From the NCBI GenBank assembly GCA_030268105.1, contig BSDZ01000011.1:3869001-3933000 (forward strand): 64,000 nucleotides of DNA. The letters are read 5' to 3'. The notes beneath the pieces are model-generated. The model had not been told where the DNA came from. It searched no databases and worked only from the letters and a program-made list of their open reading frames with translations. This stretch comes from Volvox africanus (taxonomy: Eukaryota > Chlorophyta > Chlorophyceae > Chlamydomonadales > Volvocaceae). The position numbers were made by a program, and so were the translations under genes. Below, in pieces: positions 41,234 through 52,230 of the stretch. The number at the start of each line of letters is the position of its first letter. Position 1 is the stretch's first letter.

Positions 41234-43844
41234 TTGCCGCGAATTTACTGGTGTCTTATTCCCTCGTGCCCCCGCCCGTGCCGTGATCACACTCGCCGCC
41301 CCCGACATGACTCACCCGGACCGCTCGTGCCCTGGAGAACAGCTCCAATGTGTCCAGCACGTACTGGTCCCGCTCCAGGTTCTCCCCCGCGTCCGGTAGG
41401 CTGGGGGGCAGCACCAGCAGCAAGTGTGGCGCAACGTTGCCCGCCAGCAGGTGAGCAAGCCGGAGGCACAAGCCACTGCTTTGGGGGCGGCTGGTGCAGC
41501 GCAACTGTCGTGGGATTCCTGCGGCCGCGAGCACCTCGAGCACCTCATCCATCCTCATCCATAATTGCACTGTGTAGGAAACACTCGCAGAAGTATTGGC
41601 TGAATCCTTTTCCTCGTTCAGCCCTTCAATGAAGGGCCTCTTCGAGCGTGCAAGTATTTAAACGTCCCCCCTGGAACCTTTGTCAAGACGGTTGTTTGTT
41701 AATGCGTGCACATGCTGTAAGGTCCTTCGTGAACATAGAGGCGGCGAACTGACGTTTAGAAATTTTGCACATGTACATACATTCCGTGAAATTGCCAAGG
41801 TGGACATTCCGTATGGTGTTCGCCAATGGCGTCCTGAAACATCACCTTCAGCCCTTCAGAGCAACGGTACCTACGAATCAAGCATCGTTGGGGCCCGCGC
41901 ACTTTTGTGATTGAGACTCTGTCCGTGTGGGACACAACGTGAAGGGATACCGCCACGTGAGCAATAATATGCTGTCTGATGAATGGGTGGGTGAGTGGGT
42001 GATGTGACAATGCACCCACCGTTGCTCCTGAACCTGATCACCCGAAACCCACTCACCGACCCACCCCATGGTGGCGCGGGATGAGAGGAACGCCGGTCAC
42101 CCAACGCTGAGGTCGCTTCGCTACCCACCGGTTTCCTCATCCTGCCGAGCCACCAGCTCCGTCAAAAGCTCACGTACTTGGCCCAGCGCCAAGCCAGCAC
42201 CGCCACCACCTGCCGCTGGCCCACTTGGCCCATTTGCTGGCGAGGGGCCGCCAGTACCCTCGTCTGAATCCTCCGTCGTAGCCGCCCCCGGCTGCTGTTG
42301 CGGTGGCGGCGGGTCACAGCCGATGAACACCAGGTCCAGAGTGGTCCAGACTCGCTGCGCCGCCTCCCCGCGTGCAGCAGATCCTGACCCGTTGGCAGCG
42401 CCGGCCCGCTGCTGGTGCTGCTGGTGGTGCATCTTCTCTGTCTGCGACGGCAGCCTGACACCCAGACGGACGAAGATCTGCGCCGCGGTGGAGGCGCCCA
42501 GCCTAATCGCAGGCTCAAGCAGCGAGCCTGGGGCTGCCACTGTAGCAGGTGAGGGACGGTGACGGCTAGGGTCCCGGCGACGCCAGAGGCTGCTGCGGCT
42601 AAAGGCAGCGTGCAGCGCTGCTATAGCCTCCGCGACAGAGGCTGCGCGGACAGGGCCGTCGACGGCGGCTATTGGTGTAGCGGCAGCGCCGACGGACCCA
42701 CGGGTCATTCCTTGGGCTCGTGCTTTGCACCCGCTGGTACCTCCTGCACTCGCACGCGCACCTCCGCCACCAACCGATGCCGCAGACGTAGTGCCTGACC
42801 CCTGAGAGGCTTGGCCCACTGTTTCCGCCACTGCCTCCGCCATAAGATCTCGCCATCGGCTGGCGCCACCGCCGCTGGCGCCACCGCCAGGCCTAGTGGC
42901 GACTACGCCTCGTCGCCACGCACCGTCCCCGGATGAACGGTGGCTGCTACCGCCACCGGGATCATCAACGTTATCGCCGATGCTGTGACTGCTGTAGGTG
43001 GGGCTGCTGGCGCTAGCCTCATACAGCTCGAAGCACCATAAAGCCACTCCGCTGGCGCCCGCACGACCCGAAAAGGCGGCGTGGAGGCATTCCAGCAGCG
43101 CACTGGGGCGCTCAAGCCCAAGCAGTATCTCCAGAGCAGCGGGTAAGGCATCCCCAATTGGAGTTGGAGCTGGGACCGCGGCTGTGACAGCGACTGTGGG
43201 CTGTATAAACCTGGCGGATTGGGAGGTTGGCATGGCTCCAGGAGGGGGCGTGGCGCAGTCCGGGGATGTGTTACAGCTGCTCCGAGTCGTCAGCCGCGTT
43301 GTTGAAGAGAGTCCAAAACAGACAAGGCTGGTGTGGCAACCATCTGATAGCCAGGTCCGAAGAGGGCCCTGGGAGTATTGCGTTAAAAGGAATAAAAGAA
43401 TATTAAAATGATGATAGCAATAAGGAAAAGGACCCATATGGTGGTTGGGAGCGTCTTCGGTCGTATGGGCCATATGACCAGCGTCAGATGACAGCAGCGT
43501 ATTCGTGAATTTCTACAACGCACCTCGGCTAGGAATGATGCTGCCCCTGGTGTGTCACCCATGATGGCGTGTGTTAGGCGGCACACCGGCGTGACTTGCT
43601 GACATCTATCGGAGCGCTCTGTTGCTTTGTCCGTGGCGTGGTGGCCCGGCTGCCCCTTTCCATGAACGACGCGCAAGGCATCCCCGTCCTCGCAGACTTC
43701 GAGGCTCCGCGTACTTGTGCTAGTTCCCAGAAGCAAGGCGTACGACGCCATGGAAGCAATGTGTATTGGAGACGATTCGTATCCTCCAAGTTCCGCCATT
43801 TGTGCGAGGCGCTTGGCAAGCTGTAAGGCAGGCCGATGGCACAT
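34818..43844 (-). CDS. Large kinesin-like protein with a degenerate motor domain and coiled-coil tail
   Basis: Exons 43524-43844, 42129-43368, 41316-41569, 36776-40759, 35330-36331 and 34818-35051 join in frame to about 2,344 residues from the ATG at 43844. If an intron ends at 43821, the start lies further upstream. Blocks align in order with a kinesin motor: SDGCHTSLVCFGLSSTTRLT at the place of DGYN...AYGQTGSGKT; ALPAALEILL...GVALWCFELYEAS for the LEIYNE region; TTLDLVFIGCD for LVDLAGSE; LRLAHLLAGNVAPHLLLVLPPS and YVLDTLELFSRARAV for the L-x-x-LLGGN...TL-x-FA-x-RA end. The P-loop Gly-Lys-Thr and the switch II DLAGSE are absent, so ATP hydrolysis is unlikely. The 1,328-codon exon is low-complexity (Gly, Ala, Ser, Gln); Leu heptads near its end (RNQALLRTLERA, YEEDIDRLRRQ) and in the last exon (AQQLLTENQVLMVQLDGMRQL) predict coiled coil. 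Coding is well supported; the kinesin assignment is inference. Confidence 0.55.
41169..41234. repeat. TGTCCC hexanucleotide repeat
   Basis: Eleven perfect units in the intron between exons 41316-41569 and 36776-40759 of the kinesin-like gene. The apparent Gln-Gly repeat protein on the minus strand is an intron artefact. Confidence 0.92.
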
Positions 43845-44778
43845 GGGAGTTGAATCGCGTGTGCACCCACCGTCTAACCCACCTAACTTACCCTTTCATT
43901 TGGAGGTGCATATACAAATTCATATAAAGCGTCCATTGGAGTAACCGCAGTTTTGTCACGCCCGTCTGTCGTCAGTTTGGTAGCAGGTTTCTTTAAACCT
44001 CAACCACCTCTACGATTGAGTTAAAGATGTTTCCTGCCTAAAGGGTCATATTTTATGTCGTAACAAAATAATCAGTTAAAGTGCGGTGTTCCTAGAGTTT
44101 CTTTAACTCTCGGCCAGGGATATGGAATGATAAGCAGATAGAAAATGCGGGCGCGCTCACAAAGATTGTAAATCATCTGGAGATTGTAGTACATGACCGC
44201 TTCATAACATACCGACATCCTCTAGTTTTGCCGTACCACCGGTAGTACGACACCCAATTCCAAATACATTTACAGCAGGAATTTTACTAAAGGAAACTGT
44301 AATATTGCGGATTACATGTAATTTGAAGCATCGATTATCTGTATGATGCATGTATACATGTGGCGGCGATAGGTACTTCATTCAAACCATATTTCACTGC
44401 AGAAGCCAGCCTTTCCCCGAGTGGCGTAGTAGGCATAACCTTGTTTGGTCTTGAATGGACCAAAACCGGCGGGTGTAACCTGTTATCAAGTTGGCCAGTC
44501 GTCTAATCAAAATACGCTGCAATTATTCCACGTATATTGACTGATCGATAACTAGTCCTTCACTTCTGCCTCGAATCCTTATATTACAACAGACATTAAG
44601 AGTACGTACCGGCTTTCAAGCCCTTTACGCCGCAGTAGTGCCAGCGGTCTGGCGCAAGTACTTCATCGCTCCCGTTTCCTGATATTTACAACCCTAGTCC
44701 TAACCTGCATAAGGCATCCTAAGAAAGCCAGCCTCGTCGGCCTGATCATTCACCACCAGAAACCACACCACTGCGTGG
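43845..44778. other. Intergenic region
   Basis: Between the stop of the glycosyltransferase gene and the first identified exon of the kinesin-like gene, both minus strand. Fairly AT-rich, no exon seen. A minus-strand TGTAA (TTACA at 44686-44690) lies 90 bases past the glycosyltransferase stop and is its likely polyadenylation signal. Confidence 0.5.
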
Positions 44779-46161
44779 TCACTTAAACCCAGTAACACAG
44801 GGTGTTCGACGCTTCGCAGTGCGTGTAACACAGGAAATCAACACAATCCCGTTCAAATTGCCACCCAGCAGCCGTGATACCGCCAAACTCCTTGCCTTCT
44901 CATCTGGATGACGTCCAAGGTGCCCCATAAACAATGCGTCCAAGCGGGCCCTGCATGTCTGTGCCATACCTGCCATATCCTCAGACGTCGTCTCTTTGGG
45001 TGGAAGTTGGACGCGACCCCCATACATCTCTGTGCCGAAGCGCCTGAAGAACGTTTCTTTGTCATCCCGAAAGTGCAAGCCCCAGTAACCGAGGGGCTGA
45101 AAGAATCGTGCCACAGTGATGAGGCTGCGGTCAAAGCCCTCCAGACGCAGTGAATACTTCAGGTTGACGTCCTGTGAGAGTGGAATGTTGAGCTGAATGC
45201 CTTTGCGTTTATACATGGCCTTGATACGTGCTGACAGGGGATCCTTGTGCAGGTTTTCATACTCCTCACGACGGATGAGTTCGGTATATTCAAGTATATG
45301 CTCGCGCACGGCACGGTACCGTGTGGCGTGCATTCCGTACACCCAGAGGTGGCAACACTCTGTTATGCCAACACGATGAACGGAAGAATTGTAGCGGCCC
45401 ATGTCGACGAAAAAAGAGTTATCAACATCAATAATGCTAACGAGGCCAATCTCCAAGTCATCCATGGACATATCGAGCATGTACTTCAGCATCTGCATGA
45501 GGTGCAGACAAAATGGGCACGAAGGGCTTTTTGATTCGTTGGAAGGGGCCGCGGGTCCCTCGTGCAAGGATACATCACGTTTTTATTTGAATCATCACGG
45601 TAACCGTATGATGGGCAGGGTACGTGGGATGCAAGGCTGCTCATGAAGTTCGGCCGCACAAGCAAGCAAGAAGCGGTGCAAGGGGAAGTGAAAGGACGGC
45701 ACAAGAATAGGCATAATGCATGTGAACGGCGAGGTGTAACCTGCCGGTGAAAGCCAAAGATGTCGCTCGTCTTGGAGGCCTAACAATGGAGCGGCTGCTG
45801 ATGTTTCATGCACCGGGCCCTTCCTAGCTTGCTTGCCACAGAGCATGACGCCCTTCTTATAGATGCCCCCACCTTGACACATCGATTTGCCCGGTCCAGC
45901 CATAGAGCTTGCCATGCGTTACCCTTTTCATGATTACGTGTCCCGCTGAATACAGCAGGAGTATTTGTCTTTGCTTGCCTTGATAGCCTGGGGATGGATG
46001 ACGACGTCCTCCTCCACTACGATCAGGCTCTCGTAGCCAAGTACCTCAAAAGCGAGGTGCTTCACAAAGAAATGGTGAACACCTGCATTAAGGTTCTCCT
46101 TGTGGCGAATGTACCCGTAGTTGGTGTTGTTTGGCACTTTTGGGTTGAGTGGGGCTCCACT

Positions 46162-46166
46162 GTTTC
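46162..46166. repeat. Target-site duplication (3' side)
   Basis: GTTTC directly abutting the element end; the same five bases follow the other end at 50813-50817. Confidence 0.85.
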
Positions 46167-46332
46167 TGTTAGAAATAAGTGGACCTACACCACGTATTCG
46201 TTACAAGGATAAGAAAGTAAACTTTGGTAGAGCCGCCATTGGCTCGCTAGCAGAGAATTTCCGTACAATAAAGTCGTATGGTTTCGGAACCATGTTGCGA
46301 GTCTGAACGAACTAATTAACGTAATTCTAACA
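46167..46332 (-). repeat. 3' LTR, 166 bp
   Basis: In element sense it starts TGTTAGAATTACG right after the purine tract and ends TTATTTCTAACA, giving the usual TG...CA ends. It ends at the target duplication. Confidence 0.85.
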
Positions 46333-46343
46333 CTCCCACGCGG

Positions 46344-49300
46344 TCAGATCTCGCAAACTCCCATGCTCCCACGGTGCTCCACGAACTTATTCGTGGGTAA
46401 CGGCTTTGTCAGTATGTCCGCGACCATCCCATCGGTGAGACAATCAACCATAATCACTGACCCAAAGGCAACTGCCCTCACGAACTGCATGATATCGAAC
46501 ACTGATATGCTTCGACCTAATTGATATAATCGGATTTTTAGTAACCTTGATACTGCTCTGATTGTCACAGTTAATCTTGGTCGGTCGTAGCTCATATCCA
46601 AGGTCCGACAGGAGTTGACGCATCCACAGCGCCTCCTTGGTTGCCTCGGACGCCGCCATATATTCAGCTTCCATAGTCGAAAAAGCAGCGCTCCGTTGAA
46701 GCTTGCTAGACCATGTAACTGCTCCACCGTGAAGCGTAAAAACATAACCAGTGGTAGACTTGCGGGAATCCATACAGCCCGCATGATCGGCATCACTAAA
46801 TCCCGTGAGTCCTTCGTTGATACGATTACCTCCAAAGACTAAACCAAAATCCACAGTACCAGCTAAGTATCGTACTACTTCTTTGGCTGCCTTCCAATGA
46901 ACTAATCCAGGGCACGCCATGTGCCGCGTCAACACTCCCACGGCTTGGGAAATGTCCGGACGCGTACAGCTCGCGATGTATAACAACTTCCCAACAAGCA
47001 CATTATACGGGTATTTTTCGCTCTCCAACCGCTCGTCCGACTTTGTTTGTGGTAGGACAGTTCCAGGTGCCATGGGAACCGGCTTCGGCTTAGCATCATT
47101 CATGCGGAACTCCTCCACCAAACCATTAGTCAAGCGGTTCTGTGTAAGGCAAATGCGACGGAATTCCCAATCTCGTCGGATCTCCATACCTAGGAAATAT
47201 TCTGCCTCGCCTAGGTCTCGAATCTCAAATCGAGTCATCATTTGCAATTTCACCTTAGCAAGTGCCTCAATACTTCGTGACGCGATCAACACATCGTCAA
47301 CGTAGATGAGCAGGTAAACTAATGCGCCATTTTCTTCACGCATGAATAAACTCGGATCAGCCTGTGACACCCGAAAACCTATTGAAATTAGGTATTCACG
47401 CAAAGTGTAATACCATGAACGAGAGGCTTGACGTAAGCCATATAATGCCTTGTGAAATCGGGCTGCTATTTTAGGCCCTCCTTCGAAACCCGGCGGTTGC
47501 TTAACGTAGATGACCTCATCTAGATCACCATTCAGGAAAGCAGTGGCAACGTCCATCTGATGCAATTCCATGTCTCCAGTCGCGGCCATTGCTAGCAAGA
47601 TTCGTAAAGTCGCATGCTTGTTAACAGGAGCAAATACGTCCTCAAAATCAATGCCTTCGCGTTGCAGATATCCTTTCACCACTAAGCGGGCCTTAAAGCG
47701 ATCCACCACGCCATGCTTGTCCGTTTTAACGGAGAACACCCACTTAACGCCCAACGCACGCATCCCTAGGGGCAACTCCTCTAAGGAGTACGTACCCTTT
47801 ACCATCAGAGATTTTATCTCACTCTCCATGGCCTCGCGCCACCACTGCGCATATGGGGAGGACATAGCTTCTTCATACGTCTCCGGAATTGGCACCTCGA
47901 AAGACTTAAGGCTCAAAATTTGACCTGTCGCACCAACAACGAAGTCCTTCAACCGCTCAGGCTGCTTACCCTTGTTCACACGCCCAGAAGTGCGAACTGG
48001 TACAGGTGCGGGTTCCGGTGATGCATCAGTATCAGTTGCAAGCTCCTCGTTTTCATCTTCAGGCCCTCCATCATCATTACTATTGTTATTAGATGGATCA
48101 GGGGAGTCCAGGAAGGAGTGATGGGCGACGGAGTCGGACTGATCTGGTTCTTCCTCCTCGTCCGAGTCTGTAGTTTTGTCGACAGTATTCGAAGAAGTAG
48201 AAAGCTTGCGAGCTGATTCGTCAAATTTGACGTCTGTGCTGATATGTATGGTTCCATCCAAAGGAACCCAAACTCGCCATGCACTAAAACCTGGCTCATA
48301 TCCCACAAGATAGCCCTGCACCGCAACAGGATCCAACTTACTGCGCTGTCGCTGCGGTAGCATCACATATGCACGCGACCCAAAGACGCGCAATTTTGAC
48401 AGATCTGGCTTACTGCCAGTGAAACGCTCCCACGGCGTCAAATCGCTATTTACTGTTGGAGACAAATTTCGTAGAAAATTGGCTGTGAGCAAGGCTTCAC
48501 CCCACATCTGCATCGGAAAGCCTGAATCAATAAGCATTGCACGCATCTTCTGTAGCAATATCCTATTCAAACGCTCAGCAGCACCATTCTGCTCCGGACT
48601 GTACGGGGCAGTCTTCTCATGGAAGATTCCAAACTCACGAAATACATTCGATAACTCATTATTAACGTACTCCGTGCCTCGGTCCGTGTGCACACGCTGG
48701 ACCTTATCTCCAGTCTGACGTTCCCACAACACCAAAGCTTCGCGAACGATTTTTGGCACTTCTGACTTTTGCGAAACCAAGCTAACAGATGAAAACTTGG
48801 TAAAGTCATCATAAAATGTCACAAAGTACGATTTGCCGCCTGCCGATTCAACAGACAGCGGACCACACAGGTCCATATGCACTAACTCAAGTCTGTTCTT
48901 CGTAACAGTGCCCGTTGATGCATGCGGTTGACGGGTCTGCATCCCTAGTGCACAGGGCTCGCAAAACTCCTCCTTCCCCGCCAAAACATCCAGTTCAGAT
49001 GTCCCTGCACCTGTAACCATGCCCGACGAAACGAGCTTTCGTAGGTTACCATACCCTAGGTGACCCATTCGCCGATGTAAAAGAGTTGCGCGCGCTACCC
49101 ACGCACGGGCAAGACGTGGATCTACTTCACAGGACTTCCGTGCAACTGATGCTACACCAATCTCCGCACGGGTCATCTCAGTCCTGACCTTTTTCCACGC
49201 ACCTCGTTCAAACGCACTAACTACGGAACTCTTTACACCAGATCCAAACGGGCGAACCCACTTCGTTCCACCTTGGACGATGGGTTCGCGGATCACTCCA

Positions 49301-50728
49301 CTGCCACTGGCGGGTGCCCCTTGATTGTTTTGGGCTTCATCCCGGGCGACCTCAACTGTAGCAACATTACGCATCGGAACCAAACCATTTTTCGTGATAT
49401 CACGAATAAAGAACATTCCGTCTCGTGAGTACACTTCAATCGCTGGCTCACCTCCAATCTCTATGTATGATTCGCTGTCCGTTGACAGGACTGCACACAC
49501 CGGAAGCTTCAGCTCCCGTTGAAGGGCCTTGACTGAAAATAAGTTGATGTGTACGTCGGGGACAACGTGGATCTGCTGCACCGTCACGTCTGCATTATAA
49601 CGGACAGAACTAAACGTTACCGTCCCTATCCCCGACGGACGAACTAAGCGCTGATTAGGCCTGCGAAAGATTGTATCACACGCCGCCTCCACAGGTGTGA
49701 AAGCCACCAAGTCGTTTGACGATGTTGTGACATGAGCCTCCGCTCCAGTGTCCACTACCCACTCTCCTGGAGCCATCTGCAGACCCAGGAGAAATGAGTT
49801 GATCGATGCGATGAGGTGTCGATACTGCCCCGGCACCTGGCGCTGCACCGGCGGCTGCGCCTGCTGCTGCCCAGCTTGTCGCCGCGCTGCCTCATCGGCT
49901 TGGCGCTGCAAACAATTTTGGATCATGTGTCCCGGCTCTTTGCAATAAAAACATTTGCCCTTGAAAACACTCCCGCCATTGCGGTCGTTGAATTGTTGGC
50001 CACGGCTGCCACGACCTACACGTGGGTTGCCGCCGCCACCGCCGCCACGTCCATGGCGACTCCTATGGCCGCCGCGGCCACTTCGGCCGATATCATTGTT
50101 GTTGTTGGCGTAACTTGTGCTGGCTATTGTGACTTCATGTTCTTGCTGTCCACGGGCGATGTCGCTCTCCGCTGTCAGCAATGGAGCCAGAAGCTGTTGG
50201 TACTTGGTGATGTTCGTGGGTGAGAACCGTTCTGATGGTGCTATACTCACTACGAAGACCACCAAGGATGTGGCTGATGGCCAAGTTATGGCTGATCGTC
50301 TCGTCGGCCACCTTCATTTCACCATCCAAGATCACGAATCTTGTGAAGTAAGCCTGTATTGACTCATTTGGAAGCATCTTGAAATTCTTCAACTTATGAA
50401 ATATTTCCATGACACTGGCCTTGGTGACTTGTTCATATGTCTCCCTGATGGCCTCCCAAAGGTCCCACGCAGACTCGCATTCCGCGTATTGAGGGCGATC
50501 CATGGGGTCCAGGAACTCGGAGATGATTCCATATGCTCTCTCCTCCGCCATTTCAGATACTTGGTCTCGACGATCCTCATCGGAGTCAATGGCCTTGGAA
50601 CAGGTTTTCTTTTTCAATTGGGTCAACACCGCTTGCTTCACAACAGCATACTCCTTACGTCCAAACAACATCGGAGACGACTGCATCCCCGGATCCTTCA
50701 TGACGTGCCGGCTCAACGCACACGGCAA
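46344..50728 (-). pseudogene. Gag-Pol polyprotein of the copia element, two frameshifts
   Basis: Starts at the ATG at 50728. Gag (50728 to about 50210) has the UBN2-like core LWEAIRETYEQV...ILGGLRSEYSTI. The frame then shifts and runs on from about 50240 with TNITKYQQLLAPLL. Zinc knuckle CFYCKEPGHMIQNC; aspartic protease VVDTGAEAHVT (DTG catalytic); pre-integrase HRRMGHLGYGNLRKL with CEPC; integrase core with MDLCGPLS, VHTDRGTEYVN and SPEQNGAAERLNR (D, D, E residues present); reverse transcriptase with QMDVATAFLNGDLDE and YVDDVLIAS; RNase H with STMEAEYMAASEATKEALW and DNQSSIKV. Near 46,470 the frame shifts again, and the expected C-terminus TDGMVADILTKPLPTNKF is in another frame, ending at 46344. 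Both shifts could be mutations or assembly errors; a programmed shift inside gag would be unusual for copia. Confidence 0.9.
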
Positions 50729-50756
50729 GGATATGGCCTCTCCTACGCGCGCCTAT

Positions 50757-50773
50757 GCGCAGGGCTCATAACC
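50757..50773 (-). other. Primer binding site matching a Met-tRNA anticodon arm
   Basis: Immediately inside the 5' LTR. The plus strand reads GCGCAGGGCTCATAACC, that is, the 5' anticodon strand and loop (CTCATAA, anticodon CAT) of a methionine tRNA. This fits priming by an internally cleaved half-tRNA, known for Drosophila copia, rather than by the tRNA 3' end. Confidence 0.6.
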
Positions 50774-50812
50774 TGTTAGAAATACGTGGTGTAGATCCAC
50801 TTATTTCTAACA
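50774..50812 (-). repeat. Truncated, rearranged 5' LTR, 39 bp
   Basis: In element sense it runs from TGTTAGAAATAAG to TATTTCTAACA and is nearly palindromic. It matches the last 39 bp of the 3' LTR better as reverse complement (35 of 39) than directly (28 of 39). The remaining ~127 bp of a full LTR are missing. Confidence 0.8.
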
Positions 50813-50817
50813 GTTTC
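50813..50817. repeat. Target-site duplication (5' side)
   Basis: GTTTC next to the 5' end of the copia element; identical to 46162-46166. Confidence 0.85.
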
Positions 50818-51840
50818 CTCCATCTTGCGATATGATTAAATCAAACATATGGAGGTCCTCGTTGCGGAGTATCGATTCCAAAGCTGGATCTATCATAGCG
50901 GTTCGGTTAAAGCACATATAAACAACTAGCGTTGTACTCCTTTTCTTAAAGCCTTGTAATACAGATGCAGACGAGTTAGGATTCAACACGAGATCAACGT
51001 AAGCATTTCGATTGTTGGACGACTCCATAGCAACCGTCGTTTCATAAAAAGTTAAGATAATAACGATAAGCCCCCAAACTTTGACCCCAGGCCTTGCAGA
51101 GAACTTCCATGTGCACATGATTCGGAGCAACTATATTTTAAAAAACACTCGACAGCTAGTAAATCCAAGTACAATTGATGGCTGGGTACGTGATTCGTAG
51201 ATTTATTATTACAACTCGTTGCGTATGTAAAATTTTGTAAGGCCCGGACGAGCGAGCCTGAAGGAGAAAGATTGAGCCAAAAATATAAAAACAAGTAAAG
51301 AAGCTAGCTATAACAGAAGCAAGTAGTTCAGGATGACGAAGGAAAAAACGTCCAGGGAAATAAAATGCAGCGATGTAAGGTTAACTCAGTCCATTGTCCG
51401 TCCTTCCCACCTTCAACGATCGTCGTACATACCCAACTGAGTGCCCCAACAAACTCGGAGCTGCAACAAACAACGGCCACAATGATGAGAACCTGCACAT
51501 TGATCCGTCGGGTGACGACGGCAGTTGCACCAGCACTATCCAACGACCGGAGCTATCAGCCGTTCAGGCAGCAATTGCGCACTCAATGCTCAAACCCTAA
51601 CCATAGTCACCGACTCACAATCCTTTCTCAACCTTGTAAAGAGAGCCATGAATGAGGCTGCCAGACTGCTCATCTATCTCCAAGCATGAAGCCCTCGTAA
51701 ATGCCATTGTGAAACTGCTGCACGAATAGTGTGCGCACAATAACATTTGTCCATTTCCTAAAAGGTGGGTAGGCCCTTAAAGGTTCCAGGGATCACCGAA
51801 ACCTAAAAAAAACTTTTCCAGGGACAGGATAGGTGTTTAT

Positions 51841-51880
51841 TGCTTATAGGTGTTTATAGGTGTTTATAGGTGTTTATTTT
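51841..51880. repeat. TGTTTATAGG decanucleotide repeat
   Basis: Four 10-bp units, the first and last imperfect. Confidence 0.85.
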
Positions 51881-51989
51881 AAGATACATATGGTTTATAT
51901 TATAACGGTTTGCAAAACGAGCTGCCGATTCCAGCCTGATCTCGCACACTCATAAATCACCGATGACGAAAGCATACTTCATTCCCCAA

Positions 51990-52230
51990 AATTTGTGAGT
52001 CGTACATTCCTCAGCCCGTCGGCCGCAATTTTCCAACTGCTAATTTGACAAGTCTATCATCTTAGCTAACCATTCGTTGCCTTGAAGGACTTCGAAATAT
52101 TCGGTGAAACCTCCAAACGCTTTCTTAGCTGTCTGCACCTTTGCATCTGACATTATTGCTAGTTAGAGGTCCTGAATTTCAGATTTGGGAACTTCTATGG
52201 AAAGTATCATTTCGTCTGACTCTTACGTTA
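51990..52230 (-). pseudogene. Decayed reading frame of unknown origin
   Basis: One minus-strand frame from about 52226 reads ESDEMILSIEVPKSEIQDL, a TAA, then LAIMSDAKVQTAKKAFGG...FEVLQGNEWLAKMIDLSN, a stop (about 52044), and continues QLENCGRRAEECTTHKFWGM. Composition and regular charge look like a real protein rather than noise. Either a 37-codon micro-gene from the ATG at about 52155, or more likely the remains of a longer one. No family recognised. Confidence 0.35.

Larger units (their letters stand above)
46167..50812 (-). mobile_element. Ty1/copia LTR retrotransposon
   Basis: The 4,646-bp element on the minus strand is flanked by a perfect 5-bp duplication (GTTTC on the plus strand). 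Order in transcription sense: short 5' LTR, tRNA-type primer site, gag, protease, integrase, reverse transcriptase, RNase H, purine-rich GTGGGAG tract, 166-bp 3' LTR. Integrase before reverse transcriptase makes it copia, not gypsy. Volvox is known to carry a copia-type element, Osser, but I cannot say whether this is the same family. Two frameshifts and a truncated 5' LTR indicate that this copy is no longer autonomous, although the coding sequence is well kept. Confidence 0.95.
44779..51130 (-). pseudogene. GnT-I-like glycosyltransferase gene disrupted by a copia retrotransposon
   Basis: Exon 1 runs 51130-50813 and resumes at 46161-45979 on the far side of the retrotransposon; exon 2 is 45492-44779. 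Leaving out the element and one target-duplication copy, the three parts (318+183+714 nt) stay in one frame for 404 residues, near the length of GnT-I. An N-terminal anchor (VWGLIVIILTFYE) fits a Golgi type II protein. The nucleotide-sugar fold is suggested by TTLVVYMCFNRTAMIDPALESIL, LIISQDGG (compare IIVSQD in GT13) and LIVVEEDVVIHPQAIK, where the acidic triad corresponds to the metal-binding E-D-D. The C-terminal half (YNSSVHRVGITECCHLWVYG, LGYWGLHFRDD) diverges from animal GnT-I, so acceptor specificity is unknown. The exon 1 donor seems to be GC type (AAG|GCAAGC). As it stands the gene cannot yield the full protein unless the 4.6-kb element is spliced out. Confidence 0.72.

Noticed and set aside
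40910..41308. Gln-Gly repeat protein
   Set aside because: Produced by the TGTCCC microsatellite inside an intron.
50753..50775. Possible tRNA-Met gene (anticodon loop CTCATAA)
   Set aside because: Only the anticodon arm is present; it is the primer binding site of the copia element.
46167..50812. DNA transposon, because the element ends look like inverted repeats
   Set aside because: It encodes gag, protease, integrase and reverse transcriptase in copia order and has a 166-bp LTR; the inverted look comes from the rearranged 5' LTR.
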